From NCBI GenBank assembly GCA_903944895.1, contig CAJATL010000220.1, forward strand, positions 1-57,304: 57,304 nt of DNA. The letters are read 5' to 3'. The translations under genes were made by a program, and so were the position numbers. The notes below the pieces were generated by a model. That model made no database searches, had not been told where the DNA came from, and worked only from the letters and a program-made list of their open reading frames with translations. Of the stretch, positions 25,017 to 34,018 are shown piece after piece (position 1 is the stretch's first letter; each line of letters begins with the position of its first letter). The stretch comes from an uncultured Bacteroidota bacterium. GTDB lineage: Bacteria; Bacteroidota; Bacteroidia; Bacteroidales; 4484-276.

Positions 25017-25760
25017 ATGAAACGTTTTGAAGGTAAAATTGCCATCATCACTGGCGGTGCCGACGGTATCGGCAAGGCAACTGCTATAAAATTTGCTGCC
25101 GAAGGCGGAATTTCGATGATTTGGGATGTACAGGAGGCAAAAGGAAAAGCCGTTGTTGGCGAAATCGTTGCCGATGAGGGGAAAGCTGCATTTTTCAACA
25201 TCAATACAGTCAACTTTGATGAAGTTGTGGCCGGTGTTAAAAAAATTGTAGATGCGTTTGGAACCATTGACATTTTGATAAATAATGCCGGAATCACGCG
25301 GGATGCATCACTCAAAAAGATGACCCACGAAATGTGGCAGCAGGTGATTGATGTAAATTTAACCGGCGTTTTTAACTGCACCAAAGCAGTGGCCGATATT
25401 ATGGTGGCCAAAGGCTGTGGCAAAATCGTGAACGCTTCGTCGGTGGTGGGTTTGTATGGTAATTTCGGGCAAACCAATTACGTGGCAACCAAAGCTGGCA
25501 TTATCGGGATGACAAAAACCTGGGCACGCGAACTTGGCCGCAAAGGCATCAACGTAAACGCAGTTGCTCCCGGTTTTACACTCACCGACATGGTTGCAAA
25601 AATGCCAGCCGATGTCCTGGAAAGCATGAAAGCCAAAGTGCCACTCGGAAGACTGGCAACTCCCGAAGAAATGGCCGACGCTTATCTTTTCCTCTGCTCA
25701 GATCAGGCATCATACATCAACGGCATCACGCTTAGCGTGGACGGAGGAATGACAGTTTAA
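25017..25760 (+). CDS. 3-oxoacyl-ACP reductase-like short-chain dehydrogenase (FabG family)
   Basis: This is a 247-residue NAD(P)H-dependent oxidoreductase. The nucleotide-binding TGGADGIG is at 12-19 and NNAG at 89-92. The catalytic Ser (about 142 in NASSVVGL), Tyr155 and Lys159 (YVATK) are intact, and the C-terminus ends SVDGGMTV as in FabG proteins. It is the first gene of a same-strand set. The neighbours (KASIII-like, symporter, acyl-CoA ligase) suggest that it acts on acyl-CoA or another activated acid, and not necessarily in housekeeping fatty-acid synthesis. Confidence 0.9.
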   Translation: MKRFEGKIAIITGGADGIGKATAIKFAAEGGISMIWDVQEAKGKAVVGEIVADEGKAAFFNINTVNFDEVVAGVKKIVDAFGTIDILINNAGITRDASLKKMTHEMWQQVIDVNLTGVFNCTKAVADIMVAKGCGKIVNASSVVGLYGNFGQTNYVATKAGIIGMTKTWARELGRKGINVNAVAPGFTLTDMVAKMPADVLESMKAKVPLGRLATPEEMADAYLFLCSDQASYINGITLSVDGGMTV

Positions 25761-25794
25761 AAATATTTAGAATTTAAAAATCATGATTCCATAG

Positions 25795-25814
25795 CCCAGC
25801 CGTTCACGGCTGGG
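25795..25814. repeat. REP-like palindrome
   Basis: CCCAGCCGT and ACGGCTGGG form a perfect 9-base stem with a 2-base loop in the gap between the SDR and KASIII-like genes. It is a short dispersed palindrome with no T tract, so it is unlikely to be a terminator. It may affect mRNA processing. Confidence 0.7.
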
Positions 25815-25846
25815 AAACAAAAGATTCAGATTTCCAAAAAATACGA

Positions 25847-26839
25847 ATGAAACGAAACGCGATTATACATTCCTCCGGAGCCTACGTTCCCGAAAGAATC
25901 ATCCCAAACAGCTATTTTAACGATTTGCTGGTTGAAGATGTGGATAGCTGGCTGCGCGAGCATGTCGAAATTTACGAACGGCGCTGGTGCAGCGAAAATC
26001 AGTCAACCGCTGACCTGGCGATTGAAGCTGCACAGAAAGCCATGGAAAATGGAAATGTAAAACCAGAAGATATTGATCTGCTGATTATCTCGACAGATAC
26101 CCCCGAATATATTTCGCCATCAACAGCATCAAAAGTGCAGCATAAAATGGGATTGATCAATGCCGGAACTTTCGACGTAAACTCGGCATGTTCTGGTTTC
26201 GTGACAGCTCTCGACATTGCTTCAAAATACATACAGGCCGACGAACGCTACAACACCGTCCTGGTTGTGGGTGCTTACGCGATGAGCAAATATCTCAACA
26301 TGACCAATAAAAATACGGTTACGCTTTTTGCCGATGGAGCCGGAGCTTTTATCCTCAAAGCCGAAACCGGCACAAAACGGGGATTTTTGGGCAGCGAACT
26401 GATTACCAAAGGCGAATATTGCGATTATATGGGCATTTATGGCGGAGGCACTTTTAAGCCAATCACCGATGAATTGATCGCCGAAAAAGGGCAACTGCTG
26501 CAATTTGTTAAAAAATTCCCCAAAACCCTCAATCCCGAAATGTGGTCGATGATGACTTTAAATTTGTGCAAGCGACTGGGCATCACGCCTGATGATGTAA
26601 ATCATTATTTTCTCACACAAATCAATGTTAACAGCATCCGGCAAACCATGGATATTTTGGGACAGCCTCAGGCAAAAGCACAAACAAGCATGCATTATTA
26701 CGGTTATACCGGCTCTGCCTGCATTCCGCTGGCTTTTAACGACAGTTTAAATGCTTTAAAACTCAAGCGAGGCGATCTGTTATTTTTTATCGGATCGGGT
26801 GGGGGATTGGCTTTCGCCATTGCTGCTTTCAGGTATTGA
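25847..26839 (+). CDS. Ketoacyl-ACP synthase III-like protein lacking two catalytic residues
   Basis: This 330-residue thiolase-fold protein keeps the nucleophile in NSACSGFV (Cys115) and the general KASIII layout. Where FabH has His in PHQAN, this protein has LTQIN (Thr257), and where FabH has Asn in YGNTSAAS it has YGYTGSA (Tyr287). Loss of the decarboxylating His/Asn pair makes ordinary malonyl condensation unlikely. Acyl transfer, hydrolysis or a non-decarboxylating condensation remain possible. It lies between the SDR and symporter genes, all on the plus strand. It probably acts on the substrate handled by the adjacent acyl-CoA ligase. Confidence 0.85.
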   Translation: MKRNAIIHSSGAYVPERIIPNSYFNDLLVEDVDSWLREHVEIYERRWCSENQSTADLAIEAAQKAMENGNVKPEDIDLLIISTDTPEYISPSTASKVQHKMGLINAGTFDVNSACSGFVTALDIASKYIQADERYNTVLVVGAYAMSKYLNMTNKNTVTLFADGAGAFILKAETGTKRGFLGSELITKGEYCDYMGIYGGGTFKPITDELIAEKGQLLQFVKKFPKTLNPEMWSMMTLNLCKRLGITPDDVNHYFLTQINVNSIRQTMDILGQPQAKAQTSMHYYGYTGSACIPLAFNDSLNALKLKRGDLLFFIGSGGGLAFAIAAFRY

Positions 26840-26890
26840 TGTATTTTAGAAAATCAGAACTCAAAATATTCATTAGAACACAAATTTAAA

Positions 26891-28435
26891 TTGGCAACAC
26901 CAGAACAAGTTACGGGAACCTGGATTTTAATCGTCCTTTACATGGCGGTTACCTTGTTTTTTGTTATCCGGGGCGCGATGAAAATCAAAAATATTTCAGA
27001 TTACGCCATCGGGAATATCGTTTTTTCGCCTGTGGCGGTAGGTTTGTCGTTGGCTGCATCGATGACAAGTGCGGCAACTTTCGTGATAAATCCCGGTTTT
27101 ATTGCCAATTACGGCTTTGGGGCATTCATTGCCTATGGGCTGGTTTTCCCGATAGCAGCTTTGATTTCGTTGACAATTCTTACCAAAGAATTCAGAAAGC
27201 ATGGAGAGGCTGTCAAGGCAATCACGCTGGCTCAATGGATTGGTAAAAGATATCAAAGCAAGAACTACTCGCTGTTTATGGCTTTTTTGTCGCTTTTGCT
27301 CATCACCTTTATTGTTTTGATCGTTGTGGCGCTGGCCAAAGTTTTGTCGCACGCGCTTAATGTTAGCGAAATGTACGTGCTTACCGGCATTGTGGTTTTT
27401 ATTTTTGGCTACATGATGTTTGGCGGCGCCAATTCGATGGTTTACACAAACACCATCCAGGCTTTGATCATGCTCGTGGTTGCCTTTGTTTTACTGGGTT
27501 CCGGCTATGAGCATTTCAAGGGTGGCATCGAAGGATTTATCTCAAAACTAACTGCCATCGACCCCCAGCTTGTAAACTCAACTTACCCGTCGAGTCCGCT
27601 TTTCAGGGATTTTTATGAGATTATTTTTGCCCAGTTTATTATCGGGATTGCCGTGGTGGTTCAGCCACACATCATCACAAAATCGCTTTTGTTAAAAAAA
27701 GAAAGCGATGTAAACCGCTATCTGTGGGTTGCAGCAATAGTGCAGGGCATTTTCTTCCTGGTGGTTCTAACGGGTTTTTACGCCAGGTTTACTTTTCCTG
27801 ATTTGATCGCAAACGGAGTTCCTTTGAAAAACGATGGAATTATTTCGGCTTATGTTGTTGCAGCTTTTGCTGACAGCAGGCTTGCCGTTTTTGTTGGACT
27901 TATCGTAATACTTGGATTGATTTCGGCAGGTATTTCTACACTCGAAGGCCTCATCCAGTCCGTTTCGACAACCATCACCTCCGACATTATCAAACCGCTT
28001 TTCGGGAAACACATCAAAACAGAACTGGCCTATATTTCGATTAATAAAATCTCGATAATTTTGCTGGCGGTTGTTACTATTTTTGTTTCGTACGATCAGC
28101 TTATGAATCCAAAATTAAGTGTTGCAATGCTTGCGCAGAATGGCGTTTATGCTTATTTTTCGGCAGCTTTTATTCCGGTAATTTTTGGAATATTTTTAAA
28201 AGATGTTGATATCAGGGCGCCATTTTGGGCCACAATTACGGCGCTTTTCGTGCATTTTGGGATTTATTATTTTTTGCCCTGGTGTGTGGCAGAATTTGGA
28301 TGGAGTTTTGGCTTCTTTACAAAATATCTGGTAGGAACGGTGCGTAACCCTGCAATTTCAGCATCGGGCGCAATCATCGTTTCGACGGCAGTGGGATTGG
28401 TTATTCATCAATTTACTAAAACTAAAAAGCTATGA
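26891..28435 (+). CDS. Sodium:solute symporter (SSS family)
   Basis: This 514-residue inner-membrane transporter has about 13 transmembrane helices in the LeuT-like SSS arrangement. The first two helices are GTWILIVLYMAVTLFFVIRG and PVAVGLSLAASMTSAATFV, and a characteristic GLISAGISTLEGLIQS segment is present. The start is a TTG at 26891; the first ATG would remove much of helix 1. The gene overlaps the acyl-CoA ligase gene by 4 bases (28432-28435). This strong coupling suggests that the imported solute is a carboxylic acid which the ligase then activates. The substrate itself cannot be read from the sequence. Confidence 0.92.
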   Translation: MATPEQVTGTWILIVLYMAVTLFFVIRGAMKIKNISDYAIGNIVFSPVAVGLSLAASMTSAATFVINPGFIANYGFGAFIAYGLVFPIAALISLTILTKEFRKHGEAVKAITLAQWIGKRYQSKNYSLFMAFLSLLLITFIVLIVVALAKVLSHALNVSEMYVLTGIVVFIFGYMMFGGANSMVYTNTIQALIMLVVAFVLLGSGYEHFKGGIEGFISKLTAIDPQLVNSTYPSSPLFRDFYEIIFAQFIIGIAVVVQPHIITKSLLLKKESDVNRYLWVAAIVQGIFFLVVLTGFYARFTFPDLIANGVPLKNDGIISAYVVAAFADSRLAVFVGLIVILGLISAGISTLEGLIQSVSTTITSDIIKPLFGKHIKTELAYISINKISIILLAVVTIFVSYDQLMNPKLSVAMLAQNGVYAYFSAAFIPVIFGIFLKDVDIRAPFWATITALFVHFGIYYFLPWCVAEFGWSFGFFTKYLVGTVRNPAISASGAIIVSTAVGLVIHQFTKTKKL

Positions 28436-29937
28436 TTTCCTTCGATTGGTTCGATAAATGGGCTGGGTACCACCCTTTTAAAATCGCTTTCAGAGATTTA
28501 GAAACGGAGCGCGAATACAGCTTTTCTCAGTTTAACAAGCTTGGGAATAATTTCTCTGGAATTCTTCACCATGATTATGGTTTTTCCAAAGGCGACAGGC
28601 TTGCAGTAATCGCCGAAAATAATCTCGAATACATCGTGCTTTTTGCTGTTGCCCAAAAATTGGGGATTGTCCTGGTACCGCTGAATTTCAGGCTCACAGC
28701 GCACGAGCTTGAATTTGTTATTTCCGATGCCGAATTAAAAGGAATTGTTTATGACGAAAAGTTCCTGCCAAAAATCGAAAACCTGAAGAGTTACCGGGAA
28801 ATTGGCTTCAAGATGGCCATGAAATCTTTCGAAGAAATCAATCATACCTGCCTTTCAAATAAGATTAATCCTCCAAAACCAATTTCTCTAATAACAGAGG
28901 AGGATCCCATTTTTATTTTATATACCTCCGGAACCACAGCTTTCCCGAAAGGGGCGCTTTACACCCACAAAATGTTGTTCTGGAACAGCATAAACACCGA
29001 ACTCAGGCTCGACCTTACTTCCAGCGATGTGTCACTCAACTGTGCACCTCCTTTTCACACGGGCGGCTGGAATGTTTTGCTCGCACCTTTTATCCATCAC
29101 GGAGCCTATACGTTAATCATGCGCAGCTTTGATGCCGACCTGGTTCTGGAAATGCTCGAATTTGAACGCGCGACGATCTGGTGGGCAGTGCCAACGATGC
29201 TAAAAATGATGGCCGAATCGCCTGTTTTTGATAAAGTAGAACTCAGCAGGCTGCGTTATTTAATTGTTGGCGGCGAAGCCATGCCCATCCCGCTCATCGA
29301 AAAATGGCATAAAAAAGGCGTGCTTATCCGCCAGGGATATGGATTGACTGAAGTCGGCCCCAACGTTACATCGCTCAATCATAAAGATGCCATTCGGAAA
29401 AAAGGATCCATTGGCACCATGAATTTTTATTATGAAGCCAAACTGGTGAACCAGAAATTTGAAGAAGTAGCTGCCGATGAAATCGGAGAACTGGTGCTTA
29501 AAGGACCGACTGTTACGCCGGGATACTGGAAAAATGATGTGGTGACGCGTGAAACCATCCAGGAAGGCTGGTTTCATACCGGCGACCTGATGAGAAAAGA
29601 TGATGAAGGTTATTTTTATGTGGTTGACCGGATTAAGAATATGTACATTTCGGGTGGCGAAAATGTTTATCCTGCCGAAGTTGAGCACATCATCCGGTCA
29701 CACGTCTCGGTTGCCGAAGCTGCCATTGTTGGTGTGAGCGACGAAAAATGGGGCGAAGCAGGCATGGCTTTTGTTTGTCTTAAACCCGGTTTTGCCTTAA
29801 GTGACGACGAACTGAGGGCTTATTGTATGGGTCGGCTGGCAAAATACAAAATCCCTAAATATTTTAGGTTTTTGAGCAACTTACCAAAAAACGATGCCGG
29901 TAAAATCGACCGGAAAGTTCTTAAAACAATGCACTAA
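28432..29937 (+). CDS. AMP-forming acyl-CoA synthetase
   Basis: This 501-residue adenylating enzyme converts an acid, ATP and CoA to acyl-CoA. The motifs are complete: ILYTSGTTAFPKGA (P-loop), GYGLTEVGP, GWFHTGDLMRKDDEGY, the hinge DRIKNMYISGGENVYP, and the catalytic Lys region NDAGKIDRK at the C-terminus. The active-site region FHTGGWN suggests a medium- or aliphatic-chain ligase and not acetyl-CoA synthetase. Its start codon lies within the end of the symporter gene. Confidence 0.93.
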   Translation: MISFDWFDKWAGYHPFKIAFRDLETEREYSFSQFNKLGNNFSGILHHDYGFSKGDRLAVIAENNLEYIVLFAVAQKLGIVLVPLNFRLTAHELEFVISDAELKGIVYDEKFLPKIENLKSYREIGFKMAMKSFEEINHTCLSNKINPPKPISLITEEDPIFILYTSGTTAFPKGALYTHKMLFWNSINTELRLDLTSSDVSLNCAPPFHTGGWNVLLAPFIHHGAYTLIMRSFDADLVLEMLEFERATIWWAVPTMLKMMAESPVFDKVELSRLRYLIVGGEAMPIPLIEKWHKKGVLIRQGYGLTEVGPNVTSLNHKDAIRKKGSIGTMNFYYEAKLVNQKFEEVAADEIGELVLKGPTVTPGYWKNDVVTRETIQEGWFHTGDLMRKDDEGYFYVVDRIKNMYISGGENVYPAEVEHIIRSHVSVAEAAIVGVSDEKWGEAGMAFVCLKPGFALSDDELRAYCMGRLAKYKIPKYFRFLSNLPKNDAGKIDRKVLKTMH

Positions 29938-30017
29938 AAAAAAGTTATAAGAGTTTAAAGAGTAAATATTTCGATAAAGTAAATATAATTATTAACACCA
30001 AAACAAATCAAATTACA

Positions 30018-30845
30018 ATGAGAAATTTTAAAATGATGACCGTGCTGTTCGCAGCTTTGATGTTCACTTTTGCTTCATGTTCAAAAGATGACGAAACTCC
30101 AGGCGTTCAGCCGGAGATTACCACCCTGGAAATTTCCGGGGATAATGCTGCAATTACAGTAACCTTTAACGAAGCCGTTTACGGCATGAACAACAAAACC
30201 GGAAACCTCGATGCTAACAGTTTTAGCGTGGGTATTTCGGATGCAACCGTAACTGCAACTTATTCGGTAACTCATGTCGCCGGCGAAAGTGATGCAACAA
30301 TCAATCTTGTTTTTTCGAATCGCGTTAAAGCTGGTGTTACCATCCAGGTAACTGCCGTGGCTGGAAAAATTTATAATGCGGATGGTGGAGCGCTTGATGC
30401 AGATTTTTCGAAAACTACCACTACCGTCGAAAGTGGAATCATTGGAAAATGGTCAGCTTATGACATTTCTTTTATTCTGCAAAACCTGAATTTTGATGAT
30501 TCACTGTATGCTACTTTTAATACCGACCAAAGTTATAAAGTAACAGCTTACTATCTTGGAACTCCTTTATCATTTGAAGGAACATACACACAAACCAAAT
30601 CGACCAGCAATGATATCTGGGATATCGTTCTTACCCAAACCCTTCCAAGTGCTGTAACAAGCCAGGGTATTTTTAAGGTGTTTACTGCAGCAACCGATTC
30701 GATGTATTACGAAGTTGCCCAGGTTGACCCTGCAATTGCCGGTGTAACTCCTCCAACCGCAGCAGCCGGTTTCGGAAGCACCAGTGGCGGAGCCTTGGGA
30801 ACCATGAACCTCCAGAAATATAACTGGATTGGACAAAGCGAATAA
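30018..30845 (+). CDS. Lipoprotein with Ig-like and lipocalin-like domains
   Basis: This 275-residue exported protein has a lipoprotein signal (TVLFAALMFTFASC) and an acidic KDDE tail after the lipidated Cys, often linked to surface export of Bacteroidota lipoproteins. Residues about 35-135 form a beta-sandwich of the type found in bacterial Ig-like or Swm_B domains (ITVTFNEAVYG, INLVFSNRV). The C-terminal part (GKWSAYDISF, YKVTAYYLGTPLSFEGTYT) has a lipocalin-like pattern that could bind a hydrophobic ligand. It ends at a strong terminator, so it probably closes the SDR-to-ligase unit. Confidence 0.75.
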   Translation: MRNFKMMTVLFAALMFTFASCSKDDETPGVQPEITTLEISGDNAAITVTFNEAVYGMNNKTGNLDANSFSVGISDATVTATYSVTHVAGESDATINLVFSNRVKAGVTIQVTAVAGKIYNADGGALDADFSKTTTTVESGIIGKWSAYDISFILQNLNFDDSLYATFNTDQSYKVTAYYLGTPLSFEGTYTQTKSTSNDIWDIVLTQTLPSAVTSQGIFKVFTAATDSMYYEVAQVDPAIAGVTPPTAAAGFGSTSGGALGTMNLQKYNWIGQSE

Positions 30846-30862
30846 TATCGTATTGTAAAAAT

Positions 30863-30904
30863 AAAGCCTGACAATGCGGCATCCGCCGGATTGTTAGGCT
30901 TTTT
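30863..30904 (+). terminator. Terminator after Ig-like lipoprotein gene
   Basis: AAAGCCTGACAAT pairs with ATTGTTAGGCTTT around an inner GCGG/CCGC stem, followed by T residues, giving a long GC-rich hairpin. Confidence 0.85.
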
Positions 30905-30953
30905 AATATCAATTGTTGAGCTTTTAAAATTACTTTAAACAAAGCCAAAAAGC

Positions 30954-32564
30954 ATGAAAAAAATCTTTACTCTTTCTCTGATCCTGATTGTGTTTTTTCT
31001 GTACGGTTATGATGCCAGATCGCAAAGCATCAGCACTTCGATGACAGGGAATAATATCAATTATTATAACGGGCAGGTTCCTAAAAAAGCCAACAAGGAA
31101 TTTCAGTTCATGGCCTACTTTATCTCTCAGGGTGTGAGTTCCAATTTTTATCCTGAAAATGTATTTATGAAAGGCCAGGTTATCGGAAGGCTTTTTGGCG
31201 ATAATACCACGCATACCGCCGATACTTCCACCAATTACTATTTCGAGCAGCGACTCCTCCCGTTTTTCATTTACCAGCCGCATCTCTTTAACGGAAAAGC
31301 TACTTTGCGGGCTTCCTTCGAGATCGACTGGACTTGGGGCGACCAGGCTTATGGAACAGGTGGGAATCTTGGAAGCGCAATCTCCGGTGACCAGGTAAAT
31401 ATCCAGACACAAAACCTCGAAGTCGAGATAAAACCTGCGACAGGATGGACAGTAAATATAGGTTTGCAGCGTCTTTTTGACACGCCTTACGATCCTTACC
31501 GAACGATGTTCGATAAAATGACCGAAACGGGCTACCGCCTGATGTATTGGGGAACCGATGCGGTAGGAATCCGCGTAAATCGCGACAAAGATTTTTCGAG
31601 ATGGGGCTTTGGATATTTCCAGCTTTATGAAAACGACATCCAGCAAAACGACGATGTTACCCTCCAGTATGCAACTTACGAAGGCGATGTTTCGCCTTTA
31701 TGGAAAGCCGGAGGCTCGGTACATTATGTCCGCGACCGCTCCAGTGGCGAAGGCGGAGTTTCCATTTACGGACAAGGTTTAAACAGCCGTCTGAATGAGT
31801 ATAATGGAACTTTTAAATTTAAATTTGATGGAAAATACAAAGCCGACATCGTATGGCTTGGTGGCTTTTTCAGCCGCAACGCCGATTTTATGATGGATCG
31901 CTATCGCCTGACGGGTTTTGCCAACTACAATATCGGGAAGGCAAATGAGGAAATTTCGGGCGAATGGAAAACCGGTGCCGACATCGGAGGTCTTGCTGCC
32001 AACCTGAGATTTGGTTATCGCTACGGCCAGACCACTGATGATGTGGTTACGATTGAAACCGTTTTTTCGAGTGGCGACGACAACAACCTGACCGACAACA
32101 AATATTCGGGCGTAATTACCGGAAACACCTGGGGAACGCCTGCCAACATTTACATCAGCAGCGGCTCCTACATTCTTTTCCCTCACGCCAATGTTGTAAA
32201 CCGCTACACCCCGCTTATCGCCGACCTTTCGAACATGGGTTACGGCTTGTTGGGCGGAGCAATGAACCTGTCGCATGGTTTTGTTCCATATAAATTTACC
32301 GGAAAAGTTGGTACTTCATGGGCGATGAGTATGGTCGAGCCGCAGGGTGGCGGCCAGCAGATCGGCCTCGAAGCAAATGCTGCGCTGAAATATTCGCTTG
32401 GCGTTTTCATGAGCGTCGAAATGCACGGTGCCTACGTTTGGCTTGGCGATTTTTACGACAGCAACGACAATTCGTACAGCTATTATATAAATGGTACAAA
32501 AACCGGCGGACGTCCTGTAAATCCCTGGACTGCGTTTTTGGTTTTCAAATGGTTGATGTTTTAA
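30954..32564 (+). CDS. Outer-membrane beta-barrel protein
   Basis: This 536-residue protein has a signal peptide (IFTLSLILIVFFLYGYDARSQ) and then amphipathic beta strands separated by acidic turns, ending in an aromatic residue (FKWLMF) typical of the last barrel strand. There is no TonB plug and no SusC-like domain. It is most like a porin or alginate-export-type barrel. The next gene, a lipoprotein alpha/beta hydrolase, starts 9 bases later. Together they suggest an uptake pore paired with an esterase. Confidence 0.85.
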   Translation: MKKIFTLSLILIVFFLYGYDARSQSISTSMTGNNINYYNGQVPKKANKEFQFMAYFISQGVSSNFYPENVFMKGQVIGRLFGDNTTHTADTSTNYYFEQRLLPFFIYQPHLFNGKATLRASFEIDWTWGDQAYGTGGNLGSAISGDQVNIQTQNLEVEIKPATGWTVNIGLQRLFDTPYDPYRTMFDKMTETGYRLMYWGTDAVGIRVNRDKDFSRWGFGYFQLYENDIQQNDDVTLQYATYEGDVSPLWKAGGSVHYVRDRSSGEGGVSIYGQGLNSRLNEYNGTFKFKFDGKYKADIVWLGGFFSRNADFMMDRYRLTGFANYNIGKANEEISGEWKTGADIGGLAANLRFGYRYGQTTDDVVTIETVFSSGDDNNLTDNKYSGVITGNTWGTPANIYISSGSYILFPHANVVNRYTPLIADLSNMGYGLLGGAMNLSHGFVPYKFTGKVGTSWAMSMVEPQGGGQQIGLEANAALKYSLGVFMSVEMHGAYVWLGDFYDSNDNSYSYYINGTKTGGRPVNPWTAFLVFKWLMF

Positions 32565-32573
32565 TTTTTAAAA

Positions 32574-33584
32574 ATGCAAATAATGAAAACAACAAAAAAT
32601 ATAGGGATTAGCCTGTTTTTGCTGGCAGTTTTGATAATCTCCTCTACAGTGATTTCGGGATGTAAGACGAATAATTTATGTAAGGATATGAACGCTTACC
32701 GCAATATCGAACCACTCAAAAGCCTGAAGGATTTGAATTATCCTTACGAGGTAAAATATGCCGCTCTTTCCGGAAACATAAACCTGGCTTATGTTGACGA
32801 AGGCTCAGGTGATTACACCATTATTTTTATTCACGGGCTTGGAAGTTATCTTCCGGCCTGGAAGAAAAATATCGAAGGCTTAAAAGTGAATTACCGTTGT
32901 ATCGCCATCGACCTTCCAGGATATGGCAAATCGAGCAAAGCGCCGCATAGCGGGATGATGACGTTTTATGCAGGTGTTGTAAACGAACTCATCGAAAACC
33001 TCAAACTGAAAAATGTTGTCATTGCCGGTCATTCGATGGGTGGGCAGATTGGGATTATGGCAGCATTAAATTATCCTGAAAACATAAAAAAACTGGTTTT
33101 GGTTGATCCGGCAGGTTTTGAGGAATTTACAGAAGGACAAAAACAGTGGTTCCGCGATGTGATGACTTTGGATGGCGTGAAAAAAACCACCGTCGAACAA
33201 ATCCAGACCAATCTGGCATCAAATTTTTACAATGTTCCTGATGATGCTTCTTTCATGATTACCGACCGCATTGCCATGCGCACCGCCGCCGATTTTGATA
33301 ATTATTGCTATGCCGTGGTCCAATCGGTAAATGGCATGGTTGACGAGCCTGTTTTCCAGTTGCTCGATAAGATCAAACAGCCAACGTTGATCCTTTTCGG
33401 TGCAAACGACAACCTGATTCCCAACCGCTTTTTAAATGCCGGCAAAACAGCCAATATCGCCATGAAAGGTCATGAAAAAATTGCAGGAAGCAAACTGGTC
33501 ATTGTCCCAAAAGCAGGGCATTTCCTGCAATTCGAAAAACCTGACGAAGTAAATAAAGAAATTATGGGATTTTTAGGAAGATAG
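32574..33584 (+). CDS. Alpha/beta hydrolase lipoprotein
   Basis: This 336-residue envelope enzyme has a lipobox at VISGCK (Cys30). It has the alpha/beta-hydrolase oxyanion segment FIHGLGS, the nucleophile elbow AGHSMGG (Ser154), the acid in FGANDNL (Asp278) and the His in PKAGHFL (His315), so the triad is complete. The size and sequence fit an esterase or epoxide-hydrolase-like enzyme. It lies directly behind the barrel gene and is probably co-expressed, releasing an acid or alcohol in the periplasm or at the surface. Confidence 0.9.
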   Translation: MQIMKTTKNIGISLFLLAVLIISSTVISGCKTNNLCKDMNAYRNIEPLKSLKDLNYPYEVKYAALSGNINLAYVDEGSGDYTIIFIHGLGSYLPAWKKNIEGLKVNYRCIAIDLPGYGKSSKAPHSGMMTFYAGVVNELIENLKLKNVVIAGHSMGGQIGIMAALNYPENIKKLVLVDPAGFEEFTEGQKQWFRDVMTLDGVKKTTVEQIQTNLASNFYNVPDDASFMITDRIAMRTAADFDNYCYAVVQSVNGMVDEPVFQLLDKIKQPTLILFGANDNLIPNRFLNAGKTANIAMKGHEKIAGSKLVIVPKAGHFLQFEKPDEVNKEIMGFLGR

Positions 33585-34018
33585 TTTTTCATAAGTGTTT
33601 GTTTGGAGAAGCAGCGTTTGATTTTTATCGGGTTGCTTCTCTTTTTTTTCCTGAAAATCAAGGGTTACAAATTTTCTTGAGGGATATTTGGGCTTGGGTT
33701 GAGAAAAATCTTGATTTCAGATTTTTACATAGTCAGAGGTTGGCGATAAGGTTTTCCGGATGAGCGGCGATGAAAAAAGAAAACCTTTAAACATAAGCCA
33801 GGACACTACGCCACACAAACCTTTTGACCTTATCCCTCATCTGACAAAGGTTTGCGACAATGTTATTCTGTGCGATGATGTTCGATTTTTTACGGAGGTC
33901 GTGTACCCGGAAAAATTTGCGAAATCTAAACCAATGCGCCGTTTTTTTGTTTGATAATCAAACGGCAGCCTTTATTTAGGGTACCTTTAGCATCGAACAA
34001 TTAAAACACATTATTACT
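33585..34018. other. Gene-free interval of about 430 bases
   Basis: No RNA or protein gene that I can support. It contains inverted copies of GATAAGG (33745-33751) and CCTTATC (33828-33834), and GCCGTTT (33938-33944) facing AAACGGC (33960-33966), which may form weak hairpins. A 64-residue frame at 33760-33954 has no recognisable features. Confidence 0.5.

Noticed and set aside
33760-33954. 64-residue plus-strand frame between two hydrolase genes
   Set aside because: No start signal, no family resemblance, and weak inverted repeats within it; I treat the interval as noncoding.
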